From assembly GCA_037178625.1 (NCBI GenBank), contig CM074130.1:558001-622000 (forward strand): 64,000 nt of DNA. Reading direction: 5' to 3'. The notes under the pieces were generated by a model. It had not been told where the DNA came from, searched no databases, and saw only the letters and a program-made list of their open reading frames with translations. This stretch comes from Skeletonema tropicum. Taxonomy: Eukaryota; Bacillariophyta; Thalassiosirophyceae; Thalassiosirales; Thalassiosiraceae. A program made the position numbers and the translations under genes. Positions 57,852 through 64,000 of the stretch are shown piece after piece (the first letter of the stretch is position 1; the number at the start of each line of letters is the position of its first letter).

Positions 57852-59253
57852 CGTCAGCTAGATATCTCTAGCAGAGGTGGAATGGTTGATTACAATATAC
57901 TACTTTTGTCATGTGCTATCTGGTACATAAAATTCAACAGTGTTGAGATGGGTTTTTGATGCATTCCTGCATGCCGTGAAACAAAGAAAGTCCGTGGAAG
58001 CAAAATTTAAATTCTGTCGTGTAAGGACCAATTTATGTAGAACCTCGCGAATTGACGACTTCGCAAGTATTGTACAATGGGAATTGGTAGTTAAAGGCTG
58101 AAGTGGCCCTTTATTTGATCTATTTAGAGGAGTCTCATCTTTTGTGGTGTGGCCCGGGAGGAAAATGGACCAGCCAAAATTGCGAATCAGCATGCCAATG
58201 GATAAGTATCTAGCTAGAAGGCATTTCACAGGAAAGAATGGATGCAAGTAATGTGCTGTAGAGCAACAAGAATGAGTTAAACAGTGGGTGAGATGTGAGG
58301 GTGAGCGGGCTTGCTTGTAGATAGTCTCCAGCTCCAGCTAGCTAGCAATACAATGACAGCAGCAGCAACCAAATAAAAATAATGATGCCAGTGGATGTAA
58401 TGATGATGAAGCCGCCACCGCCAAGGATGATGAATGGATTCGCAGTCGAGCGAAGCGAGGCAGTGGAAGTATGAAAGTCAAACTACCATCGCCTAGAGCG
58501 AGTGAGCCGGAGGCGAGAGGGAGCTGATGGACGAGAAATACAAACAACATTGACAATATTGACTGCGGTGGTGAAAATAATCATGTTAAAGCGAGTGAGC
58601 CGTGAGGCGAAGGAGTTGTTGATTGGAATGCTGTCGTCATTTTTGACGTTATTGGTGATAATGATGATATTGACGGCGGTGGAAATCTCTCTCCATCTCT
58701 CTTCTTTTGAAAATTGGATGCGAAGTGAGCGCAGCGAGCTGAGCATTTCCATTGAGAATAGAAGGATTCTAGGGGTCGCTTTGCTTGACTCGATTGACAA
58801 AAGATCGATACTTGGGCTTGATACTTGATACTACAACCAATCGATAGAGCGCAATGAGAGCTTTCCAAATCACTACTCACTCAGCGTCTTCGTACGTCCG
58901 CTTCAAGAGAAGATAGAGGAAAAGGTCAATACAATTTAGATGTATCGGATTGGAGTTCAAGCTAAGGCAAGTAAAAGGAGAGAAGATATCTAATTTATTA
59001 TGCAATTGGTGTATGAGAGCTTTCCAAAACACTACTAATCGCCTCCATACGATAAATACAAGCCAAGATATCAAAGGAGCTATCATTTATCGTAATGCTA
59101 TAAAAGTCGCTTATCCTTACTACACTATCTGAACCTGAACATCCGTCACTACATATTTGGTTGATTGTCATATTATACATGTAATGATCTCTCCAACAGC
59201 AACTGGTACCCCGTGAGACGAACGGTGTAATGTGAATTTTGTCGTCTGCTTGT
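56959..59253 (-). repeat. Array unit 24 (pure type B, 2295 bp)
   Basis: All diagnostic sites carry the B allele, and the 18-bp excess over type A is fully explained by +6, -3, +3, +2, +1, +4 and +5. Confidence 0.97.
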
Positions 59254-60131
59254 TTGGCGCTACCACTGGTCACTCGTTGTTGCTGTTGCTGCTGTTGACC
59301 TAATTTGCTTCGAGACGGACTCGGCTTTGACATGGTATGAGTCACCGTCAGCGGGACAAAGTCCACTGCCTTTGCTTTCGCTGCTGCACCCTCCCCCTTC
59401 TCTCTCGACTGATTCCGTGGTGCAGAATTCGCACGAGCAGCAACAGCAGTACGTGACGATGATTTGGTACTACGAGAGAATGATCTTCCAGTGGACATTA
59501 CCCCCCCTCGCCCTCCTCCCCTACTACTTTTACTACTTGTTCGATTTGGAGAGGATAAGGAGAGTGCTGCTGCTGCTGATTTGGCAGATGATGATCTGCT
59601 CGGTGAATTTTCATAACTCTTTGTCACTTTACTATTCCGAGTGGCAGTATTATTACTCGCAGTATTGTTCGTTGCAGCAGCGGTAGTGGAAGTGGTATTA
59701 AGTCGAGATAACAATTTGGCAGGAGACATACTCCGAATCTTCGACCGTGATGATTTTGTAGTATCGACAATGGTGGTGGAGACATCCTCATAGGAACATA
59801 GCGATGCCAAATTATTGTTATTATTAATGTTGTGAGTGTGAGTGTGGTCGCTTCCATTGCTGTTGGTGCGGCGATGTTGTCTACCATATGATCGGGTCGG
59901 TGTTCTACTGGTAGTAACTGCGGTGGTGGTGGCGGCCAAGGGGGAGGGGGAACGATTCTTTTTTCGTGGTAAAAATCGACGTGCTGGTGAGGGAGAGGAT
60001 GCGGCTTGAGCAGTTGTCGCCGCTGTTGTTGATGATGATGATGCCTTGGTGCGTGATTTACTACGACCACGACGTGTCGGAGGGAGGGCAGTATTCCCTC
60101 CTCCGGGTGATAGCGGTGGATTCATCATCAT
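58998..60131 (-). CDS. Truncated gene copy in unit 25: open 377-codon ORF with internal change
   Basis: The micro-inversion/deletion is in frame: the Ser run and TIRQHQ of the type-B protein are replaced by SYGRQ, shortening it by 5 residues. The tail is normal. Confidence 0.5.
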   Translation of the reverse strand: MMMNPPLSPGGGNTALPPTRRGRSKSRTKASSSSTTAATTAQAASSPSPARRFLPRKKNRSPSPLAATTTAVTTSRTPTRSYGRQHRRTNSNGSDHTHTHNINNNNNLASLCSYEDVSTTIVDTTKSSRSKIRSMSPAKLLSRLNTTSTTAAATNNTASNNTATRNSKVTKSYENSPSRSSSAKSAAAALSLSSPNRTSSKSSRGGGRGGVMSTGRSFSRSTKSSSRTAVAARANSAPRNQSREKGEGAAAKAKAVDFVPLTVTHTMSKPSPSRSKLGQQQQQQQRVTSGSAKQADDKIHITPFVSRGTSCCWRDHYMYNMTINQICSDGCSGSDSVVRISDFYSITINDSSFDILACIYRMEAISSVLESSHTPIA

Positions 60132-61533
60132 CGTCAGCTAGATATCTCTAGCAGAGGTGGAATGGTTGATTACAATATACTACTTTTGTCATGTGCTATC
60201 TGGTACATAAAATTCAACAGTGTTGAGATGGGTTTTTGATGCATTCCTGCATGCCGTGAAACAAAGAAAGTCCGTGGAAGCAAAATTTAAATTCTGTCGT
60301 GTAAGGACCAATTTATGTAGAACCTCGCGAATTGACGACTTCGCAAGTATTGTACAATGGGAATTGGTAGTTAAAGGCTGAAGTGGCCCTTTATTTGATC
60401 TATTTAGAGGAGTCTCATCTTTTGTGGTGTGGCCCGGGAGGAAAATGGACCAGCCAAAATTGCGAATCAGCATGCCAATGGATAAGTATCTAGCTAGAAG
60501 GCATTTCACAGGAAAGAATGGATGCAAGTAATGTGCTGTAGAGCAACAAGAATGAGTTAAACAGTGGGTGAGATGTGAGGGTGAGCGGGCTTGCTTGTAG
60601 ATAGTCTCCAGCTCCAGCTAGCTAGCAATACAATGACAGCAGCAGCAACCAAATAAAAATAATGATGCCAGTGGATGTAATGATGATGAAGCCGCCACCG
60701 CCAAGGATGATGAATGGATTCGCAGTCGAGCGAAGCGAGGCAGTGGAAGTATGAAAGTCAAACTACCATCGCCTAGAGCGAGTGAGCCGGAGGCGAGAGG
60801 GAGCTGATGGACGAGAAATACAAACAACATTGACAATATTGACTGCGGTGGTGAAAATAATCATGTTAAAGCGAGTGAGCCGTGAGGCGAAGGAGTTGTT
60901 GATTGGAATGCTGTCGTCATTTTTGACGTTATTGGTGATAATGATGATATTGACGGCGGTGGAAATCTCTCTCCATCTCTCTTCTTTTGAAAATTGGATG
61001 CGAAGTGAGCGCAGCGAGCTGAGCATTTCCATTGAGAATAGAAGGATTCTAGGGGTCGCTTTGCTTGACTCGATTGACAAAAGATCGATACTTGGGCTTG
61101 ATACTTGATACTACAACCAATCGATAGAGCGCAATGAGAGCTTTCCAAATCACTACTCACTCAGCGTCTTCGTACGTCCGCTTCAAGAGAAGATAGAGGA
61201 AAAGGTCAATACAATTTAGATGTATCGGATTGGAGTTCAAGCTAAGGCAAGTAAAAGGAGAGAAGATATCTAATTTATTATGCAATTGGTGTATGAGAGC
61301 TTTCCAAAACACTACTAATCGCCTCCATACGATAAATACAAGCCAAGATATCAAAGGAGCTATCATTTATCGTAATGCTATAAAAGTCGCTTATCCTTAC
61401 TACACTATCTGAACCTGAACATCCGTCACTACATATTTGGTTGATTGTCATATTATACATGTAATGATCTCTCCAACAGCAACTGGTACCCCGTGAGACG
61501 AACGGTGTAATGTGAATTTTGTCGTCTGCTTGT
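59254..61533 (-). repeat. Array unit 25 (type B with micro-inversion, 2280 bp)
   Basis: Type B except at 59871-59890, where 23 bp are replaced by 8 bp that are the reverse complement of part of the lost sequence; net loss 15 bp. Confidence 0.97.
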
Positions 61534-62426
61534 TTGGCGCTACCACTGGTCACTCGTTGTTGCTGTTGCTGCTGTTGACCTAATTTGCTTCGAGACGGAC
61601 TCGGCTTTGACATGGTATGAGTCACCGTCAGCGGGACAAAGTCCACTGCCTTTGCTTTCGCTGCTGCACCCTCCCCCTTCTCTCTCGACTGATTCCGTGG
61701 TGCAGAATTCGCACGAGCAGCAACAGCAGTACGTGACGATGATTTGGTACTACGAGAGAATGATCTTCCAGTGGACATTACCCCCCCTCGCCCTCCTCCC
61801 CTACTACTTTTACTACTTGTTCGATTTGGAGAGGATAAGGAGAGTGCTGCTGCTGCTGATTTGGCAGATGATGATCTGCTCGGTGAATTTTCATAACTCT
61901 TTGTCACTTTACTATTCCGAGTGGCAGTATTATTACTCGCAGTATTGTTCGTTGCAGCAGCGGTAGTGGAAGTGGTATTAAGTCGAGATAACAATTTGGC
62001 AGGAGACATACTCCGAATCTTCGACCGTGATGATTTTGTAGTATCGACAATGGTGGTGGAGACATCCTCATAGGAACATAGCGATGCCAAATTATTGTTA
62101 TTATTAATGTTGTGAGTGTGAGTGTGGTCGCTTCCATTGCTGTTGGTGCGACGATGTTGATGTTGTCGAATGGTAGATGAAGATGATCGGGTCGGTGTTC
62201 TACTGGTAGTAACTGCGGTGGTGGTGGCGGCCAAGGGGGAGGGGGAACGATTCTTTTTTCGTGGTAAAAATCGACGTGCTGGTGAGGGAGAGGATGCGGC
62301 TTGAGCAGTTGTCGCCGCTGTTGTTGATGATGATGATGCCTTGGTGCGTGATTTACTACGACCACGACGTGTCGGAGGGAGGGCAGTATTCCCTCCTCCG
62401 GGTGATAGCGGTGGATTCATCATCAT
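61278..62426 (-). CDS. Truncated gene copy in unit 26: open 382-codon ORF, type-B form
   Basis: Translation identical to unit 24's copy. Confidence 0.5.
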   Translation of the reverse strand: MMMNPPLSPGGGNTALPPTRRGRSKSRTKASSSSTTAATTAQAASSPSPARRFLPRKKNRSPSPLAATTTAVTTSRTPTRSSSSTIRQHQHRRTNSNGSDHTHTHNINNNNNLASLCSYEDVSTTIVDTTKSSRSKIRSMSPAKLLSRLNTTSTTAAATNNTASNNTATRNSKVTKSYENSPSRSSSAKSAAAALSLSSPNRTSSKSSRGGGRGGVMSTGRSFSRSTKSSSRTAVAARANSAPRNQSREKGEGAAAKAKAVDFVPLTVTHTMSKPSPSRSKLGQQQQQQQRVTSGSAKQADDKIHITPFVSRGTSCCWRDHYMYNMTINQICSDGCSGSDSVVRISDFYSITINDSSFDILACIYRMEAISSVLESSHTPIA

Positions 62427-63828
62427 CGTCAGCTAGATATCTCTAGCAGAGGTGGAATGGTTGATTACAATATACTACTTTTGTCATGTGCTATCTGGTA
62501 CATAAAATTCAACAGTGTTGAGATGGGTTTTTGATGCATTCCTGCATGCCGTGAAACAAAGAAAGTCCGTGGAAGCAAAATTTAAATTCTGTCGTGTAAG
62601 GACCAATTTATGTAGAACCTCGCGAATTGACGACTTCGCAAGTATTGTACAATGGGAATTGGTAGTTAAAGGCTGAAGTGGCCCTTTATTTGATCTATTT
62701 AGAGGAGTCTCATCTTTTGTGGTGTGGCCCGGGAGGAAAATGGACCAGCCAAAATTGCGAATCAGCATGCCAATGGATAAGTATCTAGCTAGAAGGCATT
62801 TCACAGGAAAGAATGGATGCAAGTAATGTGCTGTAGAGCAACAAGAATGAGTTAAACAGTGGGTGAGATGTGAGGGTGAGCGGGCTTGCTTGTAGATAGT
62901 CTCCAGCTCCAGCTAGCTAGCAATACAATGACAGCAGCAGCAACCAAATAAAAATAATGATGCCAGTGGATGTAATGATGATGAAGCCGCCACCGCCAAG
63001 GATGATGAATGGATTCGCAGTCGAGCGAAGCGAGGCAGTGGAAGTATGAAAGTCAAACTACCATCGCCTAGAGCGAGTGAGCCGGAGGCGAGAGGGAGCT
63101 GATGGACGAGAAATACAAACAACATTGACAATATTGACTGCGGTGGTGAAAATAATCATGTTAAAGCGAGTGAGCCGTGAGGCGAAGGAGTTGTTGATTG
63201 GAATGCTGTCGTCATTTTTGACGTTATTGGTGATAATGATGATATTGACGGCGGTGGAAATCTCTCTCCATCTCTCTTCTTTTGAAAATTGGATGCGAAG
63301 TGAGCGCAGCGAGCTGAGCATTTCCATTGAGAATAGAAGGATTCTAGGGGTCGCTTTGCTTGACTCGATTGACAAAAGATCGATACTTGGGCTTGATACT
63401 TGATACTACAACCAATCGATAGAGCGCAATGAGAGCTTTCCAAATCACTACTCACTCAGCGTCTTCGTACGTCCGCTTCAAGAGAAGATAGAGGAAAAGG
63501 TCAATACAATTTAGATGTATCGGATTGGAGTTCAAGCTAAGGCAAGTAAAAGGAGAGAAGATATCTAATTTATTATGCAATTGGTGTATGAGAGCTTTCC
63601 AAAACACTACTAATCGCCTCCATACGATAAATACAAGCCAAGATATCAAAGGAGCTATCATTTATCGTAATGCTATAAAAGTCGCTTATCCTTACTACAC
63701 TATCTGAACCTGAACATCCGTCACTACATATTTGGTTGATTGTCATATTATACATGTAATGATCTCTCCAACAGCAACTGGTACCCCGTGAGACGAACGG
63801 TGTAATGTGAATTTTGTCGTCTGCTTGT
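61534..63828 (-). repeat. Array unit 26 (pure type B, 2295 bp)
   Basis: I see no difference from unit 24. Confidence 0.97.
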
Positions 63829-64000
63829 TTGGCGCTACCACTGGTCACTCGTTGTTGCTGTTGCTGCTGTTGACCTAATTTGCTTCGAGACGGACTCGGC
63901 TTTGACATGGTATGAGTCACCGTCAGCGGGACAAAGTCCACTGCCTTTGCTTTCGCTGCTGCACCCTCCCCCTTCTCTCTCGACTGATTCCGTGGTGCAG
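63573..64000 (-). CDS. Truncated gene copy in unit 27, cut by the window edge
   Basis: The readthrough tail, the junction at 63829 and the Gln tract are present and in frame up to the edge; the N-terminal 240 or so codons lie outside. Confidence 0.45.
   Translation of the reverse strand, partial: APRNQSREKGEGAAAKAKAVDFVPLTVTHTMSKPSPSRSKLGQQQQQQQRVTSGSAKQADDKIHITPFVSRGTSCCWRDHYMYNMTINQICSDGCSGSDSVVRISDFYSITINDSSFDILACIYRMEAISSVLESSHTPIA
63829..64000 (-). repeat. Array unit 27, first 172 bp only
   Basis: Same junction and sequence as the other units up to the window edge, so the array continues beyond it. Confidence 0.95.

Larger units (their letters stand above)
4340..64000 (-). repeat. Tandem array: 26 complete ~2.28-kb units plus a partial 27th
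   Basis: A 2277-2301 bp unit repeats head to tail from 4340 to the window end. The left boundary is where gene sequence shared by all units (ttggcgctaccactgg) meets single-copy gene sequence. In every later unit the same 16-mer is instead preceded by gtcgtctgcttgt, the distal end of the upstream block. Unit starts are 4340, 6617, 8894, 11171, 13448, 15731, 18019, 20315, 22613, 24913, 27214, 29495, 31787, 34081, 36368, 38651, 40932, 43214, 45503, 47795, 50091, 52387, 54671, 56959, 59254, 61534 and 63829. Each unit contains 887 nt of 5' coding sequence (minus strand) and about 1390 bp of upstream DNA. The right end is not in the window. Confidence 0.98.

Noticed and set aside
4340..64000. CRISPR array, rDNA array or LTR retrotransposon as explanation of the repeat
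   Set aside because: There are no short repeats with unique spacers, no rRNA sequence, no terminal repeats, and no integrase or reverse-transcriptase motifs; the unit is a piece of an ordinary gene with its upstream DNA.

Overview
The window is eukaryotic nuclear DNA, most likely from a unicellular alga of the diatom/stramenopile type. I infer this from the intermediate base composition, the compact convergent genes, the Ser/Gln/Asn-rich low-complexity protein and the absence of bacterial operon signals; the species cannot be fixed from the sequence. It has two parts: about 4.3 kb of ordinary single-copy sequence, then a head-to-tail tandem array that fills the rest of the window and runs off the right edge.

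Region 1 (1-4339). A 648-codon plus-strand gene (17-1963), probably truncated at its 5' end by the window edge, resembles the DUF4954 family of left-handed beta-helix proteins. A 1.2-kb intergenic stretch follows, holding a 20-bp direct repeat across the stop codon and a small 12-bp minisatellite. On the minus strand, converging on the first gene, lies a 679-codon gene (5226 down to 3187) for a Ser-rich, polyGln/polyAsn, SP/TP-rich, probably disordered protein with a short hydrophobic module and an acidic-then-basic C-terminus. I do not recognise it.

Region 2 (4340-64000). A sharp boundary inside that second gene starts an array of 26 complete units plus 172 bp of a 27th. Each unit is 2277-2301 bp and holds the first 887 nt of the second gene's coding sequence plus about 1.39 kb of its upstream DNA. 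Only the leftmost unit is joined to the rest of the gene, so there is one full-length gene and 25 copies of promoter-plus-N-terminus, with a 26th cut by the window edge. In the truncated copies the frame runs out of codon 296 into the far end of the neighbouring unit's upstream region and gains an 85-residue unrelated tail, giving a chimeric ORF of about 380 aa. Twelve copies are cleanly open, one is open through compensating indels, and twelve are frameshifted.

Units fall into two forms: type A (exactly 2277 bp, units 1-4) and type B (2295 bp, units 24 and 26; unit 25 is type B with a 15-bp loss). They differ at about 14 clustered sites. I accounted for the length of every unit by summing its individual indels. 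Many units carry neither allele but a gapped blend of both, which looks more like long-read consensus mixing than biological recombination. The array appears real in kind, but its copy number and its frameshifts may partly be assembly products.

No functional link between the two genes is evident. The main biological question is what a 25-fold amplification of one gene's upstream region and N-terminus does: transcription-factor titration, truncated or dominant-negative proteins, small RNAs, or nothing.
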